Assembly: GCA_039566865.1 (NCBI GenBank)
Contig: CM076948.1
Span: forward strand, 15,077,001-15,141,000
Length of the DNA: 64,000 bases
Direction of reading: 5' to 3'
Source: Aurelia coerulea
Taxonomy: Eukaryota; Cnidaria; Scyphozoa; Semaeostomeae; Ulmaridae
A program made the position numbers and the translations under genes. The notes below the pieces were generated by a model. That model did no database searches, had not been told where the DNA came from, and saw only the letters and a program-made list of their open reading frames with translations. Within the stretch, counting starts at the first letter, position 1. Each line of letters opens with the position of its first letter. Below, one piece after another: positions 23,785 through 34,765 of the stretch.

Positions 23785-24005
23785 CAATCTCTTACAAAAG
23801 TGTTGGACCCCTATTGAAAAATTCGAATTTTTGTCCCCCCTCCCCCCCCGTTGAAATGTTGATTGCATGGCAAAGAGATGTTTTTCATGCAGATCCACCA
23901 AAAGAATGATTCACCAATGCAAGCAATATTGAAATGGGGGAGGGGGGACATTATTTTCGAAGAACGTAGATTTTCGTAGGGGTCCAACACTTTTGCGAGA
24001 GATTG
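23785..24005. mobile_element. MITE-B copy 1 (left end of composite)
   Basis: Terminal inverted repeats of about 27 bp (CAATCTCTTACAAAAGTG with CACTTTTGCGAGAGATTG) enclose a C-run and a G-run that also pair, plus a non-palindromic centre GCATGGCAAAGAG. It is about 90 percent identical to the copy at 33,765 and in the same orientation. Confidence 0.88.
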
Positions 24006-24208
24006 TCCGAAGGACAGCTTTATAGGTGAACATAGTAGACCCGCTGTCATTACACCAATAACAAATCTATACGTCAACAGTAGTTTTTATCTTGAAGATA
24101 AGATGTCTCTCTATAGAATTAGTGCTCATAAGGAAATATACAACGTTTTCTATCCTCATACATTAACCTTACAGAAGTGAGCTTTACTGCTCAGTACTGT
24201 CAACAGTA

Positions 24209-24597
24209 CTCATCACAGTACTCACTAGCGTTTCAGTCCATATTTCTCTATTTCGACAGTGGATAGTGACAATATGCCCATAGATTGACTCAGCGCATCA
24301 AAAGCTTTACATTCATGTATCATTTTCATATTTCATGTCCATCTAAAGTGAAAATACGAACAGTACTCACTTTTTCTGTTAATAAAGAATATAATACTGT
24401 TCTTTTTAAGGGAAAATGGTGAGTACTATTGAGAATTTTGAAAATCCTGCTTTGAAACTGTTTGTATGAACAGCATTAATGAATATAACTCGTTCATATG
24501 AGTATTTGACATGATTGACGCTCATTTATTGGCAGCTCCTAATGTATCTGACAATTTTGTGAGCCTTTTTCAAAGTGAGTACTGTGGTGAGTACTGT
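24209..24597. mobile_element. Inverted-repeat element with AGTACTC termini (MITE-C)
   Basis: Left end AACAGTACTCATCACAGTAC pairs with right end GTACTGTGGTGAGTACTGTT. Extra CAGTACTC/GAGTACTA boxes lie inside (about 24,360 and 24,420). No clear target duplication. A diverged half-copy of the same terminal string sits at 32,873-32,889, next to the mirror end of the neighbouring inverted-repeat unit. Confidence 0.6.
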
Positions 24598-24794
24598 TAA
24601 CCCTATTTTAACCGGGGGGGGGGGGCGTTTTTCGCCCCCCCCTATCGGATTTGTTTTAATAGCTCCCAAACGATGGCAGACCCTCGATGTATCAGAGAAT
24701 GAATTTCATCCAGGGATAGACTTTTATCAGAGAATGAATTTTATCTCAGGATGAATTTATTCTAATTGACTCAATTTAATTTTAAATTTAAATC

Positions 24795-26165
24795 AATTTA
24801 TCAACTGGCTGCAGAATGTGGGTGATCCGGGTGATTCGGGTGAACCAGATATTTTAGTACTGAAGAAACATGGAAAGAGTCACTGAGAAAAAATAAATTT
24901 GTCGACTGGCTGCAGAAAGTGGGTGATCCGGGTGATTCGGGTGAACAAGGCATTTTAGTACTGAAGAGACACAGAAAGAGTCACTGAGAAAAAATAAACG
25001 TATCGACTGGCTGCAGAAAGTGGGTGATCTGGGTGATTCGGGTGAACCAGGTATTTTAGTACTGAAGAGACATAGAAAGAGTCACTGAGAAAAAATAAAC
25101 TTATCGACTGGCTGGAGAAAGTGGGTGATCTGGGTGATTCGGGTGAACCAGGCATTTTAGTACTGAAGACAAACAGAGAGAGTCACTGAGAAAAAATAAA
25201 TTTATCGACTGGCTAGAGAAAGTGGGTGATCTGGGTGATTCGGGTGAACCAGGGATTTTAGTACTGAAGAGACACAGAGAGAGTCACTGAGAAAAAATAA
25301 ATTTGTCGACTGGCTGGAGAAAGTGGGTGATCTGGGTGATTCGGGTGAACCAGGTATTTTAGTACTGAAGAGACAGAAAGAGAGTCACTGAGAAAAATAA
25401 ATTTATCGACTGGCTGGAGAAAGTGGGTGATCTGGGTGATTCGGGTGAACCAGGCATTTTAGTACTGAAGAGACAGAAAGAGAGTCACTGAGAAAAAATA
25501 AATTTATCGACTGGCTGGAGAAAGTGGGTGATCTGGGTGATTCGGGTGAACCAGGTATTTTAGTACTGAAGAGACAGAAAGGGAGTCACTGAGAAAAATA
25601 AATTTATTGACTGGCTGGAGAAAGTGGGTGATCTGGGTGATTCGGGTGAACCAGGTATCTTAGTACTGAAGACACACAGAGAGAGTCACTGAGAAAAAAT
25701 AAATTTATCGACTGGCTGGAGAAAGTGGGTGATCTGGGTGATTCGGGTGAACCAGGGATTTTAGTACTGAAGAGACACAGAGAGAGTCACTGAGAAAAAA
25801 TAAATTTATCGACTGGCTGGAGAAAGTGGGTGATCTGGGTGATTCGGGTGAACCAGGGATTTTAGTACTGAAAAGACACAGAGAGAGTCACTGAGAAAAA
25901 ATAAATTTGTCGACTGGCTGGAGAAAGTGGGTGATCTGGGTGATTCAGGTGAACCAGGCATTTTAGTACGGAAGAGACAGAGAGAGAGTCACTGAGAAAA
26001 AATAAATTTATCGACGGCTGCAGACAGTGGGTGATCCGGGTGATTCGGGTGAACCAGGTATTTTAGTACTCAAGAGACAGAGAGAGAGTCACTGAGAAAA
26101 ATATATTTTTTCGACTGGCTGCAGAAAGTGGGTGATCCCGGTGATTCGGGTGAACCAGGCATTTT
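24795..26165. repeat. 102-bp minisatellite, about 14 units
   Basis: The unit contains GGGTGATTCGGGTGAACCAG, then TTTTAGTACTGAAGAGACA, then GAGTCACTGAGAAAAA and TATCGACTGGCTGGAGAAAG. Units vary by a few substitutions and one or two bases in length. Frames crossing it are artefacts of the repeat. Confidence 0.95.
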
Positions 26166-26398
26166 AAAACTTTTTTTCATGCAATGAGAAAAATTTATTC
26201 TTAAATTTATGATTTACGCTTAAATTTCTATAAAACCCAAAGAAAAGCTTTCAACAGGCCCTCATCGGATAATATAAAAATTCCTGATTCTTCCATAAAC
26301 CTCTGTTGATGAAGACCCCATGATCTCTACAAATAAGAACTTAAGTTTGCAGTCCTGATCGATCTAATTTTTGTCAAATTTCCTGAAATTTCGCATGG

Positions 26399-26990
26399 AC
26401 GTATTTCCTTTATAAGAAACTAACAATTTCAGCCAGTACTTGAAGTTTCTTAAAATTATCAGACTTTTCCGTTTAGTACACGTATTTTTTATAAGAAACT
26501 AAGAATTTGGGCCAGTACTGGAGGTCTCTTAAAATTATCAGACTTTTCCTTTTAGTACACGTATTTTTTTATAAGAAACTAAGAATTTGGGCCAGTACTG
26601 GGGGTCTCTTAAAATTATCAGATTTTGAGTACTCAGAGTTTCTTACGAGTTTCTTAGAGGTTCCATAACAATCTTCATGTTCACTACTTGTGCCCTCGTG
26701 AACATTTCAAAACAAGGTTTTTATAAGCTTTTCCAATGTTTAAACATTACTCAAGTACCTTATGAGTAGAATGATACAGGAAAAAAATGAAAGTAAAGTA
26801 AAAATATGTCGAAGATTTCCTTTATCAAAATGAATAGTTTCTTAGTTGATATTTTCCCAGTACTGGAGTTTCTTAATTTTTTGGCAATCTGAGAGTTGAG
26901 TTTCTTATAAAGAAAATACGTGTACTCGGAGTTTCTTACGAGTTTCTTAAAAGATCCATAACAATCTTCATGTTGAACACCTGCCCCCCC
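26399..26990. mobile_element. MITE-A cluster: 365-bp TA-flanked copy with repeated left ends
   Basis: A full copy spans 26,558-26,922 (CACGTATTTTTTTATAAGAA to AAGAAAATACGTG, TA on both sides). Upstream, the first 80 bp of the element is present twice more (starts near 26,399 and 26,479). Downstream, 26,925-26,990 is another internal piece (GTTTCTTACGAGTTTCTTA, then CCATAACAATCTTCATGTTG) that stops at the C-run before the next element. The array looks like partial tandem amplification of one MITE. Confidence 0.82.
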
Positions 26991-26999
26991 CCCGTGATA

Positions 27000-28149
27000 T
27001 GGTAAAGTGCGAGTTGCTGTTGCGAGTTTCGAGTTACACTTATTTTGCGAGTTGCGAGTTGCGAGCTGCATTTATTATGCGAGTTACGAGTTGCGAGTTG
27101 CACTTAAGTTGTGAGTTGCAAACTCAAAAGTGCGAGTTGGAAACTCAAAAGTGCGAGTTGGAATCTCAAAAGTGCGAGTTGAAACTAAAATTACGAGTTG
27201 CCTGTTTTCTTTTGAATGAATGCATTTTTCACCAAATAAAGCGGTTTTTTGAAGTTGCAATTGAATTTGGAACTGTTTTATGGATTTCCCTTTATCCAAG
27301 CGTTTTCAGGCCGTTGTAATTTTCTTTATAAGAAGCTACGGGGGCCTATTACAATTTGCAGCTTTCATTCTCCCCAAGTTGTTCACGAATGTTACTGTAA
27401 TGCAGTAAATTGGGGACTTGCCTTAGTTGTCTCATGTCTTAAAAGAATCACGATCTGACTTTTTTCTTTTATAAGAAACTTGGGTAAGCCCACAGTACTA
27501 AAAGTTTGTTAACTTCACGTGAAATAAAGAGATAAAGCTTGCTATGGCTGCCCAATTAATTATTCTCTGTTCAAATAATGTTCAAAAATCTGTTCAAAAA
27601 ATGTCTGAAACGCGTCTCAACAAAGGCGGCATAAATTAAGTTCCAGAACTCTGGAACTGTAGTAGCAAGCTTTTGCTCATTATTGTTTCATAAACTTTTT
27701 CTTCTTTTGAAATAATGGGTTTACGCGTAGGCTATAGAAGCGATGGGAGGTCAATTGGAAGTTAAGAAAACTTTTCAATCTTTAAGAAACTTTTCGATCA
27801 ATACAGCGTATTACCAACTCGAGAAATACCAAAGAGAATAATTTTTCTTCCCTTTCGACTAATTAACCGAGCTCAAAGCAAATCCTTTATTAGCGGCTCT
27901 CTGTGAATTAAAAAAACAGTTCTTTATACTCCCCTAATCTTGACAAAGGCTCTCCAAAAAATCACAATGTTTTAGCTGCAAAAGTTGGAAAAATTCGGAA
28001 AATCTGAGGTTTTTTTTTACCGAACTCGCAACTCGCATCTTAAATGTACCAACTCGCACTTTTCACTATTAACTCGCAACTCGCAACTCGCAGAAAGCAC
28101 CAACTCGCAACTCGTAACTCGCAACTCTGGAAATAGCAACACTTTACCA
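27000..28149. mobile_element. Foldback-like element with GCGAGTT arrays in both arms
   Basis: The ends pair (TGGTAAAGTG at 27,000-27,009 with CACTTTACCA at 28,140-28,149). The left arm to about 27,200 is packed with GCGAGTT/ACGAGTT units. The right arm (28,020-28,130) has the same units reversed (AACTCGCAACTCGC). The roughly 800-bp centre shows no gene. C-runs border both sides. No target duplication found. Confidence 0.6.
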
Positions 28150-28557
28150 ATCCACCCCCCCCCCCCCCCACTTGCTGAACGTTTGAAAACAGAGCCGTTG
28201 AAGCCTTTCCAATGTACCATGAAGTTTGTCCAGCCTCAACATTCTTAAGAAATTTTGTTTTGAGCATTGAAACATTCTTAAAGTATTCCAATTTTTCCAG
28301 TTCTGATATGGTTTCAGGGAAACATAAAGAAATCAGTGGCGGGGTGGCAGGGGGGCCAGGGGGCCATGGCCCCCCTGAATGGGAGCGCCAATAGAGATCA
28401 GGGGGCGCCAATGTTGCCTGTTTGTATTATTTGGCTGGGAACATCAAAACTGATCTTACGTGACACTTAAGACAGAACTGTTACTGAATGTGAAAAAGAA
28501 GTTTTGACGTCTTTGCAAGATCATCTGAATGAAGAAAGGCTTCATTATGATTTCAGT

Positions 28558-29089
28558 CAGTGGTGTGGCCACACGTGGGGATGGGGGGAATTTGCCTCAA
28601 CTTATATCAAAACATGGTTTTGAGATTCTTCAAAAAACAAGAGAGAAAGTAATTGGGAAGGGTAGAAGAATCTTTCGGAGAAATAGTGGATAGTGACTGG
28701 GAGAGTCGTTCTAAGCCAAAGCAAAGATTGACTTTTCAAACAATTTTCCCAGACCAGCCACCACAGAGTTGTTCTGTGAGAATCATTCAGAATTGCGAGA
28801 ATCGCCCTAAGACCAGATAAAATGTGTTCGCACAAAGGTAGAAAAGCATTCTAAGCCTAAGAAACTTGTGTTTGCTCTAAAATTTTCTAGATATGCTCAT
28901 GTGTATAAACAACTGTTCAACTGTTACAAAAAATGCTTAAATTCTATTGTAGGAACGCTAACATTGGATTGCTAGAAGCGTTCTAAGCCAAAGTGGAGGG
29001 CGTGTCCTCAAAAACTTTCCTGGGGGCTTCGCCCCCAGACTTTCTCCTTTTCCTACCCTCCTGCTTGACTCGACCTGGCCACGCCGCTG
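28558..29089. mobile_element. Nested hAT-type MITE, 532 bp
   Basis: The ends CAGTGGTGTGGCCAC and CTGGCCACGCCGCTG pair with a few mismatches. The target duplication ATTTCAGT/ATTTCAAT (28,550-28,557 and 29,090-29,097) has one change. It lies wholly inside the larger hAT element. An 87 percent-like identity at the tips suggests it is older than a few of its neighbours, but I did not compute this. Confidence 0.78.
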
Positions 29090-29253
29090 ATTTCAATTAG
29101 GTTTCTTTGAGACTTTACTTTACAGGGAAAAAAGAAGTGGGACGAATTTTTACCATTAATTGCTCCCATTTTCAGTCAAAACATAATCATTAAATTTTAA
29201 ACTTATGTTGCAAAAACTTCTTTTCATTGGCCTTTACAACAGTTATAGAAACG

Positions 29254-29429
29254 CATAAGCGTACGAGGCGGGGGGGGGGGGGGGGCCGGGGGCTCCCCAA
29301 CTTTAGAAAAGTTATCGAAAATGAGCCCCAGTCGGGCAAAAAAATGCCCTCAGTCAGGCAAAAATTATGCTAAACAATGGACTTTGTGTTGGGCAGCCCC
29401 CCTAGATTTTTTCTTCCCGTACGCTTATG
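29254..29429. mobile_element. 176-bp MITE with 8-bp target duplication
   Basis: The ends CATAAGCGTACG and CGTACGCTTATG are exact mirrors. TAGAAACG is duplicated exactly at 29,246-29,253 and 29,430-29,437. It contains a long G-run just inside the left end. The 8-bp duplication fits hAT-type transposition, but the termini differ from the CAGTGGCG family. Confidence 0.85.
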
Positions 29430-29799
29430 TAGAAACGCGTGTATTTATGGAAACATGTTACATAGGAGGGGCGCCAAAATTGATCTGGCCACCCCAATAA
29501 AACCATAGCCACCCCGCCACTGAAAGAAATGTCTGTGTCATTACGAGAAAATGGACGAACGAAAGAATATAGCAATACGAATGTTCTTGACAATCATAAA
29601 GTTGTAAACATGCTTTTCGAACAAATGATATACATCAGTCATGAGATTCTCTGTTTTGAACATGGCAAAACAGGCAGCTGCTGAAAAATAAGACACGAAC
29701 ATGGTGAGCTGAGCCTAAACAATATTCTGATGATATTCTTTAAAAATATTGGATGGTTCTGAGCCTGAGTATTCTTATAAACAATATTCTTACAAAAAA

Positions 29800-29992
29800 G
29801 AGTCTAACTTTCCAGTCGCATGAAATAGGAAACGAGTGAAATAAGGTAAAAGATGTTAACATGTTAAGGACCCCCTTTTTCAAAATAAATAGCTTCTGAA
29901 GTTATATTTTCCCAGTGCTGGGGTTTCTTATTTTTTTACCATCTGAGAGTTGAGTATCTTATGGACAGTTTCTTATAAACAAATAGGTGTAC
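29800..29992. mobile_element. MITE-A right-half relic
   Basis: Matches the right half of MITE-A: GAAATAGGAAACGAGTGA, TATTTTCCCAGTGCTGG, CTGAGAGTTGAGTATCTTAT, CAGTTTCTTATAAACAAATA. The left terminus is not recognisable. Confidence 0.65.
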
Positions 29993-31124
29993 CTCTCATA
30001 TTTAGTGATAAAAATGAATGGCCGTATTTGATCATATAAACATAATCGTCAAAAAGCTAAACAACTATCTTGTTACAGGACGTGGGGGAGGGGGCTAAAG
30101 CTTCCCTAAGCTATCCAGCTCTACAGTCCCTATTTATGACCTCTCAAATATTCAGCAGATTGTCATTCGACATACCCCCAAACAAAATGATGATAGGATG
30201 ATTATCCTGTCGGTAGCGAATATCTGGCGCATTGCGGCAATGAAATTAGGAGGTACGTCTTGTAGTTGAAATTGGAAAGCAGTATTGTCCTTACGTGCTA
30301 CCGTACAGGATGCTGTACGAAAGGTTTAATGCTATTCATTACATATAACTCCTTGCACCTGCGATATGGTGCTAGCAAATCCGGGATGGTGGGAATCTAG
30401 AAAAGGTACCGACGTTGCAATATGCTACAACCTAGAACACGTAAAAGGGAAAACACGACGAAAAGACAACTGGGATGAATGAATGAATTTATGAAACCAC
30501 TGTCAAATTTATGAAAACCATGTTTCCACCGAAACATTAATGAAGGCAATATATACAGTGCAAAATAAATTACACTTACATATTACACAATATCTCTGAA
30601 AAGGAAGTCTGTAAAAAGTTACTGCAGAACTTTTAAAGAAATTTTGGAATTCTGAAGTATCCCTTGCCTGTCTAAAATCTAATCGTAATGGTAAACTGCG
30701 AACTTATAACACATTTAAATATAACTTTAACTGGGAAATCTTTCTGACTGAAGACCTAACTTACGAATAAGCAAAACTATTGTGCGAATTTCACTTTTCA
30801 CAATATGCCCAGCGTTTGATAATTCATAAGCTGGTCTACTATTAGCTAAGAATTTCCAACTATTAGACCAAAAGACACAATATTCCAATAATATGAGTAC
30901 ATTGTGAAAACCCTCTGATAAGAAGCTAGTGGATTAAAGATTGAAACAGTGTTTGCGTCTGCAAGTAGAGAGACTGTGTTTCAATGTCATAAATTTTTCA
31001 GAACGAGATTCGAAAGTTCTAACTTTACAACATAGGGTAAGACGAAGGACAGGGGGGGGGTTGGTCAAAATGATTCGACCTGAATCTGAACTTTGAGAAA
31101 AGTTCACCCAACAAAAGAAAATTT
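29993..31124. other. Mostly unassigned; possible LINE C-terminal relic at about 30,660-30,770
   Basis: At about 30,677-30,770 the plus strand reads SLKSNRNGKLRTYNTFKYNF then NWEIFLTEDL before a stop, which resembles the GKLRTY..FK segment near the C-terminus of some LINE polymerases. The match is short and unsupported by flanking motifs. The rest shows nothing I can assign. Confidence 0.25.
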
Positions 31125-31930
31125 ATTTTTCCCAGTGACTCTCTTTATGTCTCGTCAGTACTAAAATACCTGGTTCACCCGAATCACCCAGATCACCCAC
31201 TTTCTGCAGCCAGTCGACAAATTTATTTTTTCTCAGTGACTATCTCTGTGTCTCTTCAGTACTAAAATACCTGGTTCACCCGAATCACCCAGATCACCCA
31301 CTTTCTCCAGCCAGTCGACAAATTTATTTTCTCTCAGTGACTCTCTCTGTGTCTCTTCAGTACTAAAATCCCTGGTTCACCCGAATCACCCAGATCACCC
31401 ACTTTCTCCAGCCAGTCGATAAATTTATTTTTCCCAGTGACTCTCTTCCTGTGTCTTCAGTACTAAAATACCTGGTTCACCCGAATCACCCAGATCACCC
31501 ACTTTCTCCAGCCAGTCGACAAAGTTATTTTTTCTCAATGACTCTCTCTCTGTCTCTTCAGTACTAAAATACCTGGTTCACCCGAATCACCCAGATCACC
31601 CACTTTCTCCAGCCAGTCGACAAATTTATTTTTTCTCAGTGACTCTCTCTGTGTCTCTTCAGTACTAAAATCCCTGGTTCACCCGAATCACCCAGATCAC
31701 CCACTTTCTCCAGCCAGTCGATAAATTTATTTTTTCTCAGTGACTCTCTTTCTATCTCTTAAGTACTAAAATACCTGGTTCACCCGAATCACCCAGATCA
31801 CCCACTTTCTCCAGCCAGTCGACAAATTTATTTTTTCTCAGTGACTCTCTCTGTGTCTCTTCAGTACTAAAATCCCTGGTTCACCCGAATCACCCAGATC
31901 ACCCACTTTCTCCAGCCAGTCGACAAATTT
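31125..31930. repeat. 102-bp minisatellite, inverted array, about 8 units
   Basis: The same unit as at 24,795-26,165 but reversed (CTGGTTCACCCGAATCACCC, TTTCTCCAGCCAGTCGA). It forms the opposite arm of the long inverted-repeat unit. Confidence 0.95.
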
Positions 31931-32055
31931 ACTAGAATATAAAATTAAATTGAGTCAATAAAATTCATCTTTAGATAAAATTCATTCTTTGATAAAAGTC
32001 TATTCTTGGATGAAATTCATTCTCTGATACATCGAGGGATAGCCCAAACGATGCC

Positions 32056-32790
32056 ACCTACAATGCTGAAACTTCTTGACTTTTCCTAAAATTTAGTTGG
32101 CAATTAGAAAATAGAAATTTCAATACCTATTGTTTGACCACGTGACCACCACATGCCCATATTTGGAGAGTGGTCACAAAGAAATTCTTTAAAACGGCTC
32201 TAATTTCTTCCTTTACTACTAAATCTCAACAATATATATACCATTCGATTCATCTCAATGAGTACTTTCATTTGATATATAATTTATTCATATTTGCTGA
32301 CATCAGCAGTTTGTTATTTTTATGACGTCATCAATCTTTATGACGTCATATTCCTAATGAATGAGTAATTTTTCATACAAAACTGATGGAATTACCTCAA
32401 ATATCGATGAAGGTACTTGATTTCACCAATAATATGCGAAATTAATGGTTTTAAATCATAATTATTGAGCTAACAATTTTGCATTGAATCAAATTTTCAT
32501 TATTTAATTAGTTAATTTATTAGAAACCATAAATATCCGTACGAAACCATATGAAACTACAAATTAATGATATCAAGCAGGTATTTGGATGGTTTTTTGC
32601 CAATTTTATCTATTTATTTGCTAATAATGGGCCCTTTTCTGCAAATAGCTCGATTTTCTCAAAATTTGCATTGTTTTTGGTTGCCTAGCAACCAATCACG
32701 TGACTATTGATTGATTGATGCTATTTTTAGATTCTCCATTGTTCAATTATGACACAGTGCAAGTTTCATTGTCATAGCTCTTATACTTGC
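32056..32790. other. AT-rich right-arm-specific sequence, nothing recognised
   Basis: About 740 bp lie between the mirrored arm block and the terminal hairpin on the right side, with no counterpart in the left arm. TGACGTCA-like strings near 32,320-32,345 are too short to interpret. Confidence 0.4.
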
Positions 32791-32889
32791 GGAGAAAAAC
32801 AGGGGGGCGAAAAACGCCCCCCCCCCGGTAGAAAATCACTTTTTTTTTACCCGGTTAAAATAGGGTTAAAAGGACTCACTACAGTACTC

Positions 32890-33764
32890 GGTGTTTGTTG
32901 TTGTTGCTGTGTTGGCAATTTAGACTTTACATGCCTCCTGTGTACAATTACGGTAAATAAACAACTCAAACGACACATTCTTGATAAAAATGACTTCAGT
33001 GGCTGCAAAAACGTTAATTCACAGAGGGCGTGTCACAATTTAAAAGGACGTGGCCCCTTTGTAAAGAGCTTCATCAATCTTATGCCAAAAACAGGTCATT
33101 TATGAAGAACTTATACAAATAGCCTCAAGGCTGCACCAAAAGAAAGAAAGAGAAAATTTTGCTTGGGCGTGCAGTAAGGCTGAATTCACCTTCTGCTTGT
33201 ATTTTCAAGCAAAAATTCTCTTTAAATGGCAATTTTCTCACTATATCTCATATAATAATGCACAATCGAGAGTACCCTTCTTTCCTACCTATGAGAACCT
33301 GTGCCATGGATAGTTAGAACAAAGTAGTTATGGCTGTTGGATCAATTACCCGAGAGGAATATGCTAAGGACCAATTTTGCCATTTTCGCATATCATGACA
33401 GAGTTAAGAGTCAATAAAATCAACACTAAAATACTTTCAAAATCGGTCTTAATCATTGAATGTGAAGTCTTTTAACATTCTAAAAGTTTAAATTTTAACA
33501 GTGAGTGCAGATGAAATAAAGAAATCAAGTGTTTTCACACATCATCTAGTTTGTGATAGTTGAAAATTATGGTAGCGAATAGCATGAAATATGCGATTTC
33601 TTGGCCATTTCTAATACAGTATTGTGGAAGGAGTAAGAGAGCGATGACAATGTATTCTATACCAGTCGAAACATGTTAGCCTTCACAATATTTCTGCCAA
33701 TTTTCAAATAGCTACTAGCTATACAACGCCCTTAAAGTAATTTTTGAAAAACCCCACTTTCAGA
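32890..33764. other. Unassigned inner flank of the composite
   Basis: No recognisable frame or inverted repeat between the end of the long inverted-repeat unit and MITE-B copy 2. A frame at 32,749-33,105 crosses the transposon end and is not a gene. Confidence 0.4.
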
Positions 33765-33982
33765 CAATCTCTTACAAAAGTGTTGGACCCCAATTGAAAA
33801 ATTGGAATTTTTGTCCCCCCCCCCCCTTAAAATGATGATTGCATGGCAAAGAGGTGGTTTTCATGCAGATCCACCAAAAGAATGATTCACCAATGCAAGC
33901 AACATTGAAATGGGGGGAGGAGGGACAATATTTTCGAAAAACGTAGATTTTCGTAGGGGTCCAACACTTTTGCAAGAGATTG
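33765..33982. mobile_element. MITE-B copy 2 (right end of composite)
   Basis: A 218-bp copy in the same orientation as the one at 23,785, with the same internal GCATGGCAAAGAGGTGG and CAGATCCACCAAAAGAATGA. Its outer end GAGATTG is followed by TA and then LINE-1 coding sequence. Confidence 0.88.
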
Positions 33983-34765
33983 TAGGTCTATCGACAATGA
34001 GAATAAATTTTGGAAAGCGGTTAAACCTAAGTTTTCAAATGGAAATCCAATTGGAGAAAAAATCATTCTGATTGAGGACAAAGTGATTATATGAGATGAT
34101 GCTATGATCGCTAAATGTTTCAACTCGCATTTTGCAAATATTACGGATTCTCTAGGGCTGAACCCTATGTTTAAACAAGTATCTGGCTGCATAGAGTTAG
34201 ATGAGAAAGTAGAGGCTGCTTTAATTAAATACAGTAACCATCCAAGTATTATCGCTATCAAACATTAGGTCAATTATGACCAGAAATTCCAGTTTTCCCA
34301 TGTTTACCCTTGGGATGTTATGAAGTCTATCGAGGCACTAGATGCTAGCAAATCCAGCAGTGGAAATATACCCACTAAGATAATCAAGATCGTCAAGGAT
34401 ATGTTATGCCCATATCTAACTGACTGCATAAATACAGCCATACAAAATTGCTCGTTCCCAGAAGAATTAAAGAAAGCTGCTGTCTCCTCGATTTTCAAAA
34501 AAGATGATTCCAGCTGGAAAGGAAATTTCAGGACAATTGTTGTCCTGTCAGCTCTATCCAAAATTTATGAAAGAGTTATGGGAATACAAATGGACAGTAA
34601 TTTTGTTATAATACTATCTCACCTACTGTCTGGCTTTAGGCAAGGATACAGTACTCAACATGCCTTATTTCGTGTTGTGGAAGCCTGGAAAAAATGTCTT
34701 GATACCAAAGGCATTGTTGGTACTATCCTGATGGATTTGTCCAAAGCATATGATTGCATGCCCCC
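33983..34765 (+). pseudogene. LINE-1 ORF2, middle part: reverse transcriptase fingers to motif A
   Basis: Resumes LINE-1 after the composite: RSIDNENKFWKAVKPKFSNG, then SSSGNIPTKIIKIVKDML, SSIFKKDDSSWKGNFRTI (finger motif), GFRQGYSTQHALFRVVEAW and LMDLSKAYDC, which is palm motif A with its catalytic Asp. In-frame stops occur near 34,099 and 34,266. The frame is cut just after motif A by the 3.2-kb foldback and continues at 37,967. Confidence 0.87.

Larger units (their letters stand above)
28334..29522. mobile_element. Non-autonomous hAT element, 1,189 bp
   Basis: The ends CAGTGGCGGGGTGGC and GCCACCCCGCCACTG are perfect mirrors of the hAT type. The 8-bp target duplication AAAGAAAT is exact (28,326-28,333 and 29,523-29,530). 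The interior has no transposase and holds two smaller elements with their own 8-bp duplications (28,558-29,089 and 29,254-29,429). Confidence 0.92.
24601..32865. mobile_element. 8.3-kb long inverted-repeat unit flanked by TTAA (possible piggyBac/Kolobok-type foldback)
   Basis: Both ends read CCCTATTTTAACCGGG inward and are preceded by TTAA (24,597-24,600 and 32,866-32,869). Just inside each end is a G-run/GCGTTTTTCGC/C-run hairpin. Both arms then carry TACATCGAGG/CCTCGATGTA blocks, GAATGAATTT-rich sequence and the same 102-bp minisatellite, in opposite orientation. TTAA plus CCC ends is the pattern of piggyBac-like elements. However, about 18 bp outside each TTAA are also mirrored (GAGTACTGTRGTGAGT), so the true ends may lie further out. 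It has no transposase and is itself riddled with insertions. Confidence 0.5.
23785..33982. mobile_element. 10.2-kb composite transposon with a MITE at each end, TA target duplication
   Basis: Both ends are copies of one 220-bp inverted-repeat MITE. The outer termini are CAATCTCTTACAAAAGTG on the left and CTTTTGCAAGAGATTG on the right. TA flanks the whole unit (23,783-23,784 and 33,983-33,984), and excision rejoins LINE-1 in frame as EP|RSID. The inner MITE ends are not TA-flanked: they continue as TCCGAAGG and, mirrored, TCTGAAAG. So the unit, not each MITE, fits the TA duplication best. No transposase is visible inside. An alternative is a MITE insertion later split and duplicated by rearrangement. 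Confidence 0.7.

Noticed and set aside
24795..31930. CRISPR-like regular repeats
   Set aside because: The 102-bp units are continuous tandem repeats with no unique spacers, no Cas genes and a eukaryotic transposon context.
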